From contig NZ_LNNB01000011.1 in assembly GCF_001747895.1 (NCBI RefSeq), positions 1 to 33,837 on the forward strand: a stretch of 33,837 bases of DNA. Direction: 5' to 3'. Position 1 is the stretch's first letter. The number at the start of each line of letters is the position of its first letter. This DNA comes from Staphylococcus equorum. GTDB lineage: Bacteria; Bacillota; Bacilli; Staphylococcales; Staphylococcaceae. Both the position numbers and the translations under genes were made by a program. Positions 1 to 7,496 of the stretch are shown in pieces. The notes beneath the pieces are model-generated. The model saw nothing but the letters and a program-made list of their open reading frames with translations. It made no database searches and was not told the origin of the DNA.

Positions 1-75
1 GATATAATCCCAACAAGCAGTATATACAGTCACGAAGTGGCTAGAATATACGACGCTTGCCAAACCACATTATAC
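1..75 (+). other. oriT: oriT of the pC221/pS194 type (copy A, left part cut by the window edge)
   Basis: An imperfect inverted repeat (arms 20-33 and 37-51) is followed directly by the segment CGACGCTTGCCAAACC (51-66), where a nick site would be expected. It sits just upstream of mobC, the normal place of oriT in staphylococcal mobCAB plasmids. The exact nick position cannot be proven from sequence alone. The complete version with its flanking hairpin is at the copy A/copy B junction. Confidence 0.75.
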
Positions 76-76
76 C

Positions 77-103
77 TTGAAATTTTGTTGATTATCCTAT
101 AAT
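77..103 (+). promoter_or_regulatory. Putative mob operon promoter (copy A)
   Basis: A perfect -10 TATAAT (98-103) is preceded by TTGAAA (77-82) with a short 15-base spacer. It lies between oriT and mobC, so MobC bound at oriT could also repress it (inference from related plasmids). Confidence 0.55.
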
Positions 104-151
104 CTGCAAATATAGAAAGTTATAAATTTCGAAGAAACGTGGTGGGATTAA

Positions 152-535
152 ATGAGTGAACATGATAACAATTTGGATAGCGATGCGTCTGTTGGGAAAA
201 ACCAAAAACCCAACCGCAAAGAGCCAAAACAAATTAGTTTCAGAGTGAGCGAATCCGAATATGAAAAGTTAAGGTCATCAGCCGAAACTTTGAATATGAG
301 TGTGCCAAATTTTGTTAAAAAGAAGGCACATGGGAGTCGATTGGTAGCGCCCAAATTGGACAAAGAGACGCGACAATCGATGGCCAAAGATTTAAGTAAG
401 TTAGGGGCAAATGTGAATCAGATTGCTAAATACTGTAATCAACATAAAAATGAAACGCCTCATTATCATGCGATGGATCGAAATATTCAAGAAGTACGTG
501 AAAGGTTGGATCAAATATGGAAAAACTTAAATTAG
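152..535 (+). CDS. mobC: MobC relaxosome accessory protein
   Basis: This 127-residue protein helps the relaxase open and nick oriT. The N-terminal third is a ribbon-helix-helix DNA-binding segment (about residues 27-57, around QISFRVSESEYEKL). The C-terminal half holds the typical MobC stretch with LSKLGANVNQIAKY (about residues 81-94). The ATG follows a GGTGGG ribosome binding site (141-146). It is the first gene of a tightly overlapping mobC-mobD-mobA-mobB cluster, and its 3' end overlaps the next start by 19 bases, which suggests translational coupling. It belongs to the pC221/pS194 group of staphylococcal mobilization systems. No truncation is seen. It needs a conjugative helper plasmid in the cell, because no type IV secretion genes are present here. 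Confidence 0.93.
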   Translation: MSEHDNNLDSDASVGKNQKPNRKEPKQISFRVSESEYEKLRSSAETLNMSVPNFVKKKAHGSRLVAPKLDKETRQSMAKDLSKLGANVNQIAKYCNQHKNETPHYHAMDRNIQEVRERLDQIWKNLN

Positions 536-702
536 TTTCTTATGTTTTTATGATCATCTTTACACTTATAACGATTGCGACATCAATCTTTTTAATCATT
601 TCCGGTAATTATATAATGCCTATTTTTATTACATTAATTTTAATTTTTGCTTGGTTAATCCTTTATACGCAAAGAAAAAGTGATGAACATGGCAACAACT
701 AA
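517..702 (+). CDS. mobD: Small membrane protein of the mob cluster (MobD-like)
   Basis: This 61-residue protein consists almost wholly of two hydrophobic helices (about residues 7-29 and 33-52) with a short charged tail. Its start overlaps mobC by 19 bases and its end overlaps mobA by 14, so it is translated as part of the cluster. Some staphylococcal mob regions are arranged mobC-mobD-mobA-mobB with such a short gene in this place, which is why I use the symbol. Its biochemical role is not visible from the sequence. A membrane link between relaxosome and transfer channel is conceivable (inference). Confidence 0.7.
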   Translation: MEKLKLVSYVFMIIFTLITIATSIFLIISGNYIMPIFITLILIFAWLILYTQRKSDEHGNN

Positions 703-1648
703 ATTAGGAAACACTAAATCGGCAAGTAGGGCCATCAATTACGCAGAAAAACGAGCAGAAGAAAAAAGTGGTTTGAATTGCGATGTAGATTACGCTAAAT
801 CAGCTTTTAAAGCCACACGCGCTTTATATGGCAAAGAAGATGGGATTCAAGCACATACAGTGATTCAATCTTTCAAGCCCGGCGAAGTAACACCAGAACA
901 ATGTAATCAAATTGGTTTAGAATTAGCCGAGAAAATCGCCCCAAATCATCAAGTCGCAGTTTATACACATACAGATAAAAACCATTACCACAATCATATT
1001 GTAATTAATTCAATTGACCTTGATACAGGTAATAAATATCAAAGTAATAAAAAACAACGTGAACTGGTAAAACGAGAGAATGACAATATCTGTCATTCAC
1101 ATGGTTTATCAGTTCCAGAAAAGCAAAGGGAAACACGTTACACACAAGCTGAATATGAAATCGGAAAAGAAGCTCAAAAAGGGAATAAACCCATACCTTG
1201 GAAAGAACAAATCCGTATGGTTATAGATCAAACACAAGCAACGAATCATGAAGAATTGAATCAAGATTTATTACAAAAAGGTATGAAAATTGAGCGTATC
1301 ACTGAAAAAACGATTACTTACAAACATCTTGAAGAAGATAAAAAAGTACGCGGTAGTAAACTAGGTGAGAAATATGATAAAGGGGGGTTAGAACATGGGT
1401 ATGATGGACGAATTAAATCCAGAGAACAAGAAAATACTAGAGAAACTGGACCAGATAGAAAAGCAACTCAATCAGAATGGGACAACTTCGCAGACAACAC
1501 CAGAAAACTTGAACACGATAGAAGAAGTTCTGAAGCAGCAAGACTTGCTCATGAGAAATCTATCCGAGATAAAGAAGAACGAGAAAGAGAGAGAGAACAG
1601 GCACAACGAACTTCTAAAAAGTCTAGAGGATTCGACCTCGAACTTTGA
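689..1648 (+). CDS. mobA: MobA relaxase (MobP-type nickase)
   Basis: This 319-residue relaxase nicks one oriT strand and stays covalently bound to its 5' end during transfer. A tyrosine in NYAEKRA (residue 18) is the likely catalytic residue. The metal-binding histidine motif HTDKNHYHNH (residues 94-103) is followed by IVIN, as in MobP-family relaxases. The C-terminal third is rich in charged residues and probably helical. In-frame starts exist at 680 (GTG), 683 and 689. I chose 689 because the protein then begins MATTKLGNTKSASRAINYAEKRA-like, as family members do. The last 254 bases also encode the start of mobB in another frame. Confidence 0.92.
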   Translation: MATTKLGNTKSASRAINYAEKRAEEKSGLNCDVDYAKSAFKATRALYGKEDGIQAHTVIQSFKPGEVTPEQCNQIGLELAEKIAPNHQVAVYTHTDKNHYHNHIVINSIDLDTGNKYQSNKKQRELVKRENDNICHSHGLSVPEKQRETRYTQAEYEIGKEAQKGNKPIPWKEQIRMVIDQTQATNHEELNQDLLQKGMKIERITEKTITYKHLEEDKKVRGSKLGEKYDKGGLEHGYDGRIKSREQENTRETGPDRKATQSEWDNFADNTRKLEHDRRSSEAARLAHEKSIRDKEEREREREQAQRTSKKSRGFDLEL

Positions 1649-2165
1649 TGAATCAACACATGCTACAAAAGATAATTTTATGAATGTGGCAAGAAGTTAT
1701 TTAAGAAAATTAGATACAGACAACCAAGAACAAGACTTTAAAAAAGCCTTTGATGAAAAATTTAAAGATATAGATAAACAAGCAAGTGATTTATTTGAGC
1801 ATTATAAAAAACATAATGACCAAGCCAGAAAAGAAACAATAGAATACAAAAAGGCGATTACGGATCGCTTAGATAAAAACGATACAATCGTTGAGAATTT
1901 AAATAAATCCTTAGATATTATGACAAAAGGCGTTGTATCTTTATTTTTTGTTGTGGCAATCATTGCTTTGGTTTCGTTGGTAACGGGACCAATTAGTAAC
2001 TTTTTTGGCATTTCACAAGGCTACGACTTTATTAATCATGAAATAGCGACAAAAGAAAGTATTTGGAGATATTTATGGGGTGTTTTATATGTTTTACCGT
2101 ATGTTTTTTTCGGTTTTCTTATACATGGTGTTTTAAAAGCATTTAACGCCATAAGATGGAAATGA
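1395..2165 (+). CDS. mobB: MobB mobilization protein, membrane-anchored coiled coil
   Basis: This 256-residue protein has its first third encoded inside mobA in a different frame, a hallmark of pC221-like mob regions. Residues 5-175 are highly charged and predicted coiled coil. Two membrane helices lie near the C-terminus (about residues 179-203 and 228-252). A GGGGGG run just upstream of the ATG acts as ribosome binding site. MobB proteins of this group are needed for efficient mobilization, probably by linking relaxosome and membrane. The overlap means that mutations in 1395-1648 change both proteins. Confidence 0.9.
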   Translation: MGMMDELNPENKKILEKLDQIEKQLNQNGTTSQTTPENLNTIEEVLKQQDLLMRNLSEIKKNEKERENRHNELLKSLEDSTSNFDESTHATKDNFMNVARSYLRKLDTDNQEQDFKKAFDEKFKDIDKQASDLFEHYKKHNDQARKETIEYKKAITDRLDKNDTIVENLNKSLDIMTKGVVSLFFVVAIIALVSLVTGPISNFFGISQGYDFINHEIATKESIWRYLWGVLYVLPYVFFGFLIHGVLKAFNAIRWK

Positions 2166-2237
2166 GGTATAAAACATCATAAACAATAGTTATACTTCTA
2201 AATATCCCCTTAAAATTCAAAATAAAGGCAATTAAAA

Positions 2238-2266
2238 AGCCATCTCAATATAAAATTGAAATGGCT
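2238..2266. terminator. Stem-loop after mobB (copy A)
   Basis: The 12-bp arms 2238-2249 and 2255-2266 match with one mismatch. There is no T-run on the plus side, but an A-rich run to the left gives a T-rich tail on the minus strand. It is therefore a weak terminator for mob transcription or one for minus-strand readthrough. Confidence 0.4.
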
Positions 2267-2346
2267 GAAATAAAGGATATGCGTTCTGAGTTAATAATAT
2301 CTATAAAAAAGCCTACGTGAATTCCATTCTAATTTCAAATTAAAAA

Positions 2347-2376
2347 ACTACTATTAGTTTTCCTGCTAATAGTAGT
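2347..2376 (-). terminator. Stem-loop with minus-strand T-run (copy A)
   Basis: The arms ACTACTATTAG (2347-2357) and CTAATAGTAGT (2366-2376) pair perfectly around an 8-base loop. On the minus strand the hairpin is followed by a T-run, the form of an intrinsic terminator. No minus-strand gene is seen that it would serve. Confidence 0.4.
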
Positions 2377-2501
2377 CAGTATGAAATAAAGTGTTAAGTA
2401 GAATTAGTGCTAAATGTACTATACCTGAATATTAAAAGTTTAAACTTTTAAATTATATAATCTTTTAAGATCTTTTTGACAATGTTATAGGTAGTTATAT
2501 T

Positions 2502-2728
2502 GTTGTGTACAAAAATGATTTAAATTTAATACCTTTATGTAATTTTACATGTGTTGAAATGAACTTATTTTTTCAATGTTTAACAAACTTAAAGAACAAG
2601 AAACACATAAATTAACTATACCTTTTGAGAATTTAAAAGAGCTATCTAATTATGATCAAACTGCAAAAGAAAGATTTATTAATGATTTAAAAAAAGCCAC
2701 TAGAAATTATTCTAGTGGCTTTTTTTAA
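2502..2728 (+). pseudogene. Decayed 5' end of a second Rep_3 initiator gene
   Basis: In frame from 2502 the sequence reads VVYKNDLNLIPLCNFTCVEMNLFFQ, parallel to VVYQNALNLVPLRKFTSTEIDLFFA of the intact Rep at 3788. After a one-base frameshift near 2590 the match continues in the next frame as LKEQETHKLTIPFENLKEL, against LKEKDCETLTLTFDELKEL. The homology stops after about 55 residues, at a terminator hairpin. There is no good start codon, so it is not a working gene. It shows that a related but different Rep_3 replicon once occupied this place or recombined here. Confidence 0.82.
2689..2726. terminator. Bidirectional intrinsic terminator (copy A)
   Basis: The arms AGCCACTAGA (2695-2704) and TCTAGTGGCT (2711-2720) are perfect. 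They are flanked by an A-run on the left and a T-run on the right, so the hairpin can end transcription in both directions. It also forms the 3' end of the rep remnant. Confidence 0.8.
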
Positions 2729-2904
2729 ATCAAACTCTTATCTAATTATAAAATTAAAAACAACTAAGATATGAAATTAATGGAAAAAATAAAGAAGTTA
2801 GGGATACTTCTATACGAGTATTATAACAAAGAAAATTGGACAAGCTATACTAAATTATACCTAAATATATATATAGTTAGTAAATTAATGCAAGAAATTA
2901 AAAA

Positions 2905-2945
2905 AACTACTGTTAATAAGCCTGTGCAAAGCTATAACAGTAGTT
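2905..2945. other. Stem-loop with 11-bp arms (copy A)
   Basis: AACTACTGTTA (2905-2915) pairs perfectly with TAACAGTAGTT (2935-2945) across a 19-base loop. It lies in the gene-poor part upstream of the origin. Its function is unknown; the shape allows a terminator or an RNA structure. Confidence 0.4.
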
Positions 2946-3149
2946 CGAAACACTTTTTGAAAATTTTTATGTTTAATTAAGAAGTGTTAGGAAGGAGTCC
3001 CAAATTAATTATAACAATAGTACATTATTTATGCATACAAATAGAATAATTGTTTTAAATTAGTTAAATATAAAATTAAGTTTTGATGCCATGACAATTA
3101 TTTGAATTTAAGTTCATTTTCAAACAAAAAACTAATAGTAGTTTCAGTC

Positions 3150-3303
3150 AAATGAAGTGTTAATTAGAGATAGCTCTACATCTATTAGACCTAAAAATAT
3201 AAATTTTAAACATATTAAATTAAAAGTTTTTACTTTATATGGAATTTTAATCTCTTAAGTTTTTTACAATGTTATAGGTGCTTATTTTGTTGTGTATCAA
3301 CGG
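3150..3303 (+). pseudogene. Second, shorter Rep_3 leader and start remnant
   Basis: This stretch is a diverged copy of 2385-2510. Both contain a block like AAGTGTTAA..TAG, then CAATGTTATAGGT, then a start resembling GTTGTGTAYCAA. Here the frame reads VVYQR and then stops (3289-3306). It is therefore a third trace of a rep gene 5' end, after the intact gene and the longer remnant. Nothing else in 2729-3550 looks coding; one 69-codon open frame there overlaps a hairpin and has no recognizable features. Confidence 0.55.
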
Positions 3304-3348
3304 TAACGGAATGAGCGTAGCGATATGAGTTCAAGAAGTTTTTTGATT

Positions 3349-3370
3349 TTACTTTTTTTCAAAAAAGTAA
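3349..3370. terminator. Hairpin TTACTTTTT/AAAAAGTAA (copy A)
   Basis: Nine-base arms (3349-3357 and 3362-3370) with a very small loop, ending a stretch shared in style with other staphylococcal plasmids (GAGCGTAGCGA nearby at 3313). It may be a weak terminator or a structural part of the origin region. Confidence 0.35.
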
Positions 3371-3551
3371 GAGTTTAGGTTTTTAAAATAAATATAAATT
3401 CCTTCAGAATTTATTCATTCTTGAAGTGGTTTTGAATTAGATTTTGAAATGGGGCAAAATTGCCCTGAACTTTATATAATCTTTTTAAGAACTTTTTAAA
3501 CCCTTTTTAGGGGGCCTTTTACCCTTACTGGGAGAAGGCCTTTCAGACTTC

Positions 3552-3673
3552 AAGAGGGACATTTTATCACACCAAGAGGGACATTTTATCACACCAAGAG
3601 GGACATTTTATCACACCAAGAGGGACATTTTATCACACCAAGAGGGACATTTATATAAATGTCCCTCTTGGTG
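3552..3673 (+). repeat. Iteron array of the Rep_3 origin
   Basis: A 22-bp unit beginning AAGAGGGACATTTTATCACACC is repeated head to tail at 3552, 3574, 3596 and 3618. A fifth copy starts at 3640 and changes after GGGACATTT. The fifth copy is fused to an inverted sixth, giving a perfect 38-bp palindrome (3636-3673, with AAGAGGGACATTTA mirrored as TAAATGTCCCTCTT). Tandem 22-bp iterons just upstream of rep are the typical binding sites of Rep_3 initiators and set copy number by handcuffing. This marks the replication origin. Confidence 0.93.
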
Positions 3674-3720
3674 CTTGATTATTGTCTTTAAAAGTCCTAT
3701 TATGAAATATAATAAATAAA

Positions 3721-3751
3721 AAAAGGGACTAACCGCTAATTAGTCCCTTTT
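3721..3751 (+). terminator. Hairpin between iterons and rep (copy A)
   Basis: AAAAGGGACTA (3721-3731) and TAGTCCCTTTT (3741-3751) form a perfect 11-bp stem with a 9-base loop ending in T's. It stands 36 bases before the rep start, so it could stop transcription entering rep from upstream or act as an attenuator of rep itself. Confidence 0.6.
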
Positions 3752-3787
3752 GAAAAGTAATATATACTGTATAGGAGTGATTATAAC

Positions 3788-4648
3788 ATGACTGGAGAGA
3801 CTGTTGTGTACCAAAACGCATTAAATTTAGTACCTTTACGAAAGTTTACAAGTACAGAAATAGATTTATTTTTTGCTATGTGTAATAAACTAAAGGAAAA
3901 AGATTGTGAAACATTAACTTTAACTTTTGATGAACTAAAAGAATTAAGTTCTTACAATCCAGATATAAGGCATATGAATAAATTTGTAACTGATTTACAA
4001 CACGTTTATAGTAAAATGCTAAATATTAATTACACAATTCGTACTGATAATAAAATCACAAGCTTTGTTTTATTTTATAAATATGAAATAGACTTAAACG
4101 AAAAAACATTACAAGTATCTACAGCACCAGACTTAAAACACATCTTGAATGAATTAACTGGAAACTTTACTAAATTTGAACTTCAAGAAATGACACAGCT
4201 CAAATCAACGTATTCTAAAAACATGTTTAGACTATTAAAACAATATAAGCATACAGGATATTTCAAAATACAAATTGATGATTTCAGAGAACGCTTAGAT
4301 GTTCCTAAATCTTATAAAATGAATGATATTAATAAACGGGTGCTTAACCCCATTATTAAAGAATTGGGCTTTATATTTAAAGACTTAAATATAACTAAAA
4401 TTTCTGCTAAGAAAAGCCGTAAAATTGAGTCGTTAGAATTTACTTTCGAACCTGAGAAACGCATTCATTCAAAACGACAACCTGAAATGTCGAACGTAGG
4501 TAAGAACAATCAAAATATAAATCGTGAGATGACGCCAGAATGGTTAGAAAATAAAAAGTATGAACCCATCAAACCAAAAACAACTGAATTTACAGAAGAA
4601 CAACAAAAGGCGTTTCTAGAAAAAATGAATAGAATTGAAAAATTGTAA
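3788..4648 (+). CDS. rep: Rep_3-family replication initiator
   Basis: This 286-residue initiator binds the iterons directly upstream and starts theta replication. Rep_3 proteins have two winged-helix domains. The first shows here as LVPLRKFTSTEIDLFFAMCN (about residues 16-35) plus the following helices. The second lies around TQLKSTYSKNMFRLLKQYK (about residues 137-155) and FRERLDVPKSYKMNDINKRV. The C-terminus is charged and probably flexible. The ATG has a well-spaced GGAG (3774-3777). Rep_3 replicons with 22-bp iterons are common among small and medium plasmids of coagulase-negative staphylococci. Dimeric Rep often represses its own promoter through the inverted iteron; the palindrome here would suit that role (inference). 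Confidence 0.93.
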   Translation: MTGETVVYQNALNLVPLRKFTSTEIDLFFAMCNKLKEKDCETLTLTFDELKELSSYNPDIRHMNKFVTDLQHVYSKMLNINYTIRTDNKITSFVLFYKYEIDLNEKTLQVSTAPDLKHILNELTGNFTKFELQEMTQLKSTYSKNMFRLLKQYKHTGYFKIQIDDFRERLDVPKSYKMNDINKRVLNPIIKELGFIFKDLNITKISAKKSRKIESLEFTFEPEKRIHSKRQPEMSNVGKNNQNINREMTPEWLENKKYEPIKPKTTEFTEEQQKAFLEKMNRIEKL

Positions 4649-4665
4649 GTTTAAGAACTAACACA

Positions 4666-4726
4666 AACACTCATAAATATTACCCAACACTTTCTATAAA
4701 AGTGTTGGGTAATATTTATGAGTGTT
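4666..4726. repeat. 28-bp perfect inverted repeat downstream of rep
   Basis: The arms 4666-4693 and 4699-4726 are perfectly complementary over 28 bases with a 5-base loop. There is no T-run on either side, so it is not a typical terminator, although the RNA hairpin would be very stable. The position between rep and the HTH/coiled-coil gene suits transcription separation, a cruciform, or a recombination or partition element. Confidence 0.85.
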
Positions 4727-4770
4727 AAAAAAATGACGATAAAATCGATAAAAACGTTGATTAAATTTAT

Positions 4771-4810
4771 CGGTAAATACCAGTAAATTATGGTAAATTA
4801 GCGGTAAGCA
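4771..4810 (+). promoter_or_regulatory. Row of 10-bp GGTAAAT repeats before the HTH gene
   Basis: Four successive units read CGGTAAATAC, CAGTAAATTA, TGGTAAATTA and GCGGTAAGCA, spaced close to one helical turn. They end ten bases before the next start codon. This looks like the binding site of the protein encoded right behind it, serving as operator and perhaps centromere. Confidence 0.6.
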
Positions 4811-4819
4811 GGTGATAAA

Positions 4820-5335
4820 ATGAAAAGTTTTAAAAAAGCATCTGAAGAACTCCAAATTACTAAACAAACTTTAACTTCTTGGATAGAAGAAATAAATGAA
4901 AGTCATAATATAATTTGGAAAAACAAAACAAGATATTTAGATGAGATAGTAATCAATAAATTAAAGCAACATAAAAATATTGAAAATAAAAACACTTCTT
5001 CTTCAGAAAAAGATAATACAGATCTGTTGGAAATTTTACAAAAAGAAAATGATTTACTTGTTAAACAACTTTCAATGAAAGATGAACAAATTAACAATTT
5101 AACAAGACTCATAGATCAACAACAACAATTAACTATAAGTGATAAAAAAGACCGTGAAGAATTAAAATACGAACTAAAAATTGCGTTAAACCAATTAGAA
5201 TATAGCGAAAAAACAAGTGATTATTATGAATTTGAAGAGAATGAAAGGCAAGATAGTTCACATCATGAATATAAAGATATTCAGAATACACAAACTCACA
5301 AAAAGAGTCTTTGGAGATATTTATTTGGTAAATAG
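4820..5335 (+). CDS. HTH/coiled-coil plasmid maintenance protein (pSK1 Par-like architecture)
   Basis: This 171-residue protein has three parts. The N-terminal helix-turn-helix is around KKASEELQITKQTLTSW (residues 5-21). The central coiled coil (about residues 63-125) is rich in K, E, Q and L. A short C-terminal tail ends in SLWRYLFGK. The same order is found in accessory proteins encoded behind rep in Rep_3 plasmids (DUF536 relatives) and in the single-protein partition factor Par of pSK1. The helical-phase repeats immediately upstream fit a DNA site for it. I infer a role in segregation or copy control; an autoregulatory replication accessory protein is the main alternative. The ribosome binding site is AGGTGAT just before the ATG. 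Confidence 0.68.
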   Translation: MKSFKKASEELQITKQTLTSWIEEINESHNIIWKNKTRYLDEIVINKLKQHKNIENKNTSSSEKDNTDLLEILQKENDLLVKQLSMKDEQINNLTRLIDQQQQLTISDKKDREELKYELKIALNQLEYSEKTSDYYEFEENERQDSSHHEYKDIQNTQTHKKSLWRYLFGK

Positions 5336-5380
5336 TAAGAAATAAATCTAAATAGGGAACGATTCAAAGATATAAACAAA

Positions 5381-5417
5381 AAAGTACCTATCACAAGAAA
5401 CTCGTAATAGGTACTTT
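5381..5417. terminator. Terminator after the HTH gene (copy A)
   Basis: AAAGTACCTAT (5381-5391) pairs with ATAGGTACTTT (5407-5417) across a 15-base loop, with A's to the left and a short T-rich end on the right. It probably ends the rep/HTH transcript. Confidence 0.65.
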
Positions 5418-5574
5418 CTATTGAAGTATAAGAAGGAGCTTAAAAATATAATATAGCCCTTAAATTTCGCTAATTATTCACTGAATAAAGATACAAAAAC
5501 AACATGTATGAAAACACATGAAAACGTGTTAAATCAACGATGTATAAAACGTGTATAAACGATCATAAATCAAA

Positions 5575-5612
5575 AAAGGCCGAAACACTGTTAAATCAGT
5601 GTTTCGGCCTTT
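5575..5612. terminator. Strong bidirectional terminator (copy A)
   Basis: Sixteen-base perfect arms (5575-5590 and 5597-5612, containing GGCCGAAACACTG) surround the loop TTAAAT. A-run and T-run flanks allow use in both directions. The same loop and similar flanks recur at 13855-13892, so the hairpin belongs to a repeated boundary block. It lies downstream of the minus-strand MFS gene. Confidence 0.85.
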
Positions 5613-5618
5613 GTGTTT

Positions 5619-5647
5619 AGTTAACATAATTACTTATTATAGGTTGT
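5619..5647 (-). other. dif-like (XerC/XerD) site 1
   Basis: Read on the minus strand the site is ACAACCTATAA, seven spacer bases, then TTATGTTAACT. The Bacillus dif arms as I remember them are ACTTCCTAGAA and TTATGTAAACT, normally with six spacer bases. It is followed by a TGTACACTATATACA dyad (5653-5667). Two further sites of the same orientation and layout occur at 13892 and 14837. Confidence 0.5.
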
Positions 5648-5836
5648 TAAACTGTACACTATATACAGTACACTAATATTTTTAATTTCTATTGTTTGTA
5701 AGACAAAATTTGATTTTGAAGCGTTTAAGCCACCTTTTTATATAAAGAAGTAACTTTTAATATAAAAAATACTATTTTTATAATTTTTTGGCCAAAATAC
5801 TTTCACTTTGCATAACTAATTTTCCTTTCTTCCCGT

Positions 5837-7060
5837 TTATTTAATCGTTTCTAATTTTTTGGCAGGAGGAAGATCCCTTAAATCTTTTACTAACAGATAG
5901 TAAACAGCAATTAACATAAACCCTATACCAAATCCAATCATAGCTCTTTCTACACCTATAAATGGAGTGACAATACCGCCTATTAAAGACCCTATTGGCA
6001 TCAATATACCTCCCAAACTAATTAAAACCGATAATACTCTTCCTAATAGATTTTCAGGAACTATTCTTTGTATTACTGAAAATAAAATTACATTTGTTAT
6101 ACCTATGGGTATTGCTGCTAAACTAAAAATCAACATACTGTAAAATGTATTTGGTATTGAAACAGAAATTACCCACATTGTCCCCCCAAAAAGCATAGAA
6201 AAACTTAATAAATAACCTAATTTGAATTTTTCAAAATATGAAGTTAATAAAGAACCTAATAACATGCCGCCAGAAAAAGCACCTAAGAACCCTCCATATG
6301 CGCTAGCCCCCCCTTTAAAATCTGCATACGCAGGTAATATAGACATAAAACCCCCTAGTAAAAAATTAGCCGCAGCGTTTTGAAGAAAAAACTTGCTTAT
6401 AATTGAATTAAATCCAAACTTTAACCCTGATTTTAATTCTTCAAAATAATTTTTTTCAAAATTCTCTTTAACTTCTTTACTATGTATAAGTTTAGGTATT
6501 TTTAATAATCCAAATAACAATCCACTGATTATAAATGTTAAGATATCTAAAAATAATAAACTTATAGCTCCTATTAAACTAATGAATATTCCAGATACAG
6601 AATTAAATACTACGTCTAAACCTTGGTATGATATAGACATTAATGAATTTCCCTGAGTAAGAGAATCCTTCTTTATAATTTTAGGTAACACAGATTGCAT
6701 TGCTGGGTAAGCAAATTGATTCATAATAGCAATGATTGGCATAATAATTAAAATGGATGTAACAGTTAAAAGATTGTAAAAATAAAGTATTACGATAGTA
6801 GAAATTAAAATTGCTTGCATAAATTGAGTGAATACTAAAATTAATTTAATGGAATAATTATCTACAATAGGTCCAAATAAAAATTGTAAGGCATTTGGTA
6901 AAAGTATTAAAAACCCAGCTAAACCTGTATAAAATTCAGATCCTCCTAATTCATATACAAGCCACATAGCCGATACATAATAAATACTATCTCCTATATT
7001 GCTAGCTATTCTTCCCAAAAGTAATTTCACAAAATTCAGATTTTTTAAGATTTCTAACAT
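5837..7060 (-). CDS. MFS exporter (MefA/MFS_3-like)
   Basis: This 407-residue membrane protein has about twelve hydrophobic helices. It is a proton-driven exporter of the MFS_3 type, the group of macrolide pumps such as Mef and of siderophore exporters. Helpful signs are the loop between helices 2 and 3 with GPIVDNYSIK (about residues 63-72), the MQSVLPKI stretch after helix 4 and IPKL at the end of the first half, as in Mef-like proteins. The substrate cannot be named. The start follows AGGGGC on the minus strand. It is a single-gene unit with its own promoter at 7105-7133 and a terminator and dif-like site behind it, so it looks like a cargo cassette. The low GC matches the backbone. Confidence 0.85.
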   Translation of the reverse strand: MLEILKNLNFVKLLLGRIASNIGDSIYYVSAMWLVYELGGSEFYTGLAGFLILLPNALQFLFGPIVDNYSIKLILVFTQFMQAILISTIVILYFYNLLTVTSILIIMPIIAIMNQFAYPAMQSVLPKIIKKDSLTQGNSLMSISYQGLDVVFNSVSGIFISLIGAISLLFLDILTFIISGLLFGLLKIPKLIHSKEVKENFEKNYFEELKSGLKFGFNSIISKFFLQNAAANFLLGGFMSILPAYADFKGGASAYGGFLGAFSGGMLLGSLLTSYFEKFKLGYLLSFSMLFGGTMWVISVSIPNTFYSMLIFSLAAIPIGITNVILFSVIQRIVPENLLGRVLSVLISLGGILMPIGSLIGGIVTPFIGVERAMIGFGIGFMLIAVYYLLVKDLRDLPPAKKLETIK

Positions 7061-7104
7061 TTTATGCCCCTTTTATTTATTATATACGGCTTTCTTTTAA
7101 TTAA

Positions 7105-7133
7105 ATTTTATAAGGTATACTCTTATACGTCAT
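7105..7133 (-). promoter_or_regulatory. Putative MFS promoter with internal dyad (copy A)
   Basis: On the minus strand, ATGACG (7128-7133) and TAAAAT (7105-7110) are separated by 17 bases. The spacer holds the dyad GTATA/TATAC (7115-7119 and 7124-7128), a possible operator for a repressor encoded elsewhere. Confidence 0.45.
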
Positions 7134-7496
7134 TGAGTTCATTATATAAGTTTTGCAGAATATTTTAAATAGTGTATAGTATTTAAATCTTTTTTGTAAT
7201 TATACATTATATATAATTACAGCGTGTCAAAATCATTCTTTTGCGCCTCCCACTATTAATATATTAAGAGAGTGGCTTTTGTATATTTAGATCCTAGACT
7301 AAATTTACAGAATAAATATAAATAACGAGTTTTTAAATAAGCTCATTTAACCTAACGAGGTAAGTTAGCAAATAAGAGAAATATTATATTGAACAAAAGG
7401 TAGCATAGTAATTACGTTTGTCGGATTATCTAAACTTATATTTTTATTTTGATTCTTAGAAAACTTGATGACTCATTTGAATGTTATAGTTTCTAA
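7134..7496. other. Intergenic stretch without a gene (copy A)
   Basis: This AT-rich stretch separates the divergent MFS and czr units. A short hairpin with CCACT/AGTGG arms lies near 7250-7275 followed by CTTTT. A motif CCTAACGAGGTAAGTTAG (7351-7368) faintly resembles the CsoR site at 12934. I see no coding potential. Confidence 0.5.

Noticed and set aside
89..118. CCTATAAT next to oriT as a possible fourth dif-like site
   Set aside because: The second arm matches poorly, and TATAAT is better explained as the -10 box of the mob promoter.
2771..2980. Open frame of 69 codons in the gene-poor region
   Set aside because: No ribosome binding site, overlap with an 11-bp stem-loop, and no recognizable motif in an AT-rich stretch with chance frames.
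3552..3673. Iteron array as a CRISPR
   Set aside because: Units are contiguous 22-bp repeats without spacers, directly upstream of a rep gene.
7351..7368. CCTAACGAGGTAAGTTAG as a CsoR-type site
   Set aside because: The dyad is imperfect, lacks the G-run and is not close to a start codon.
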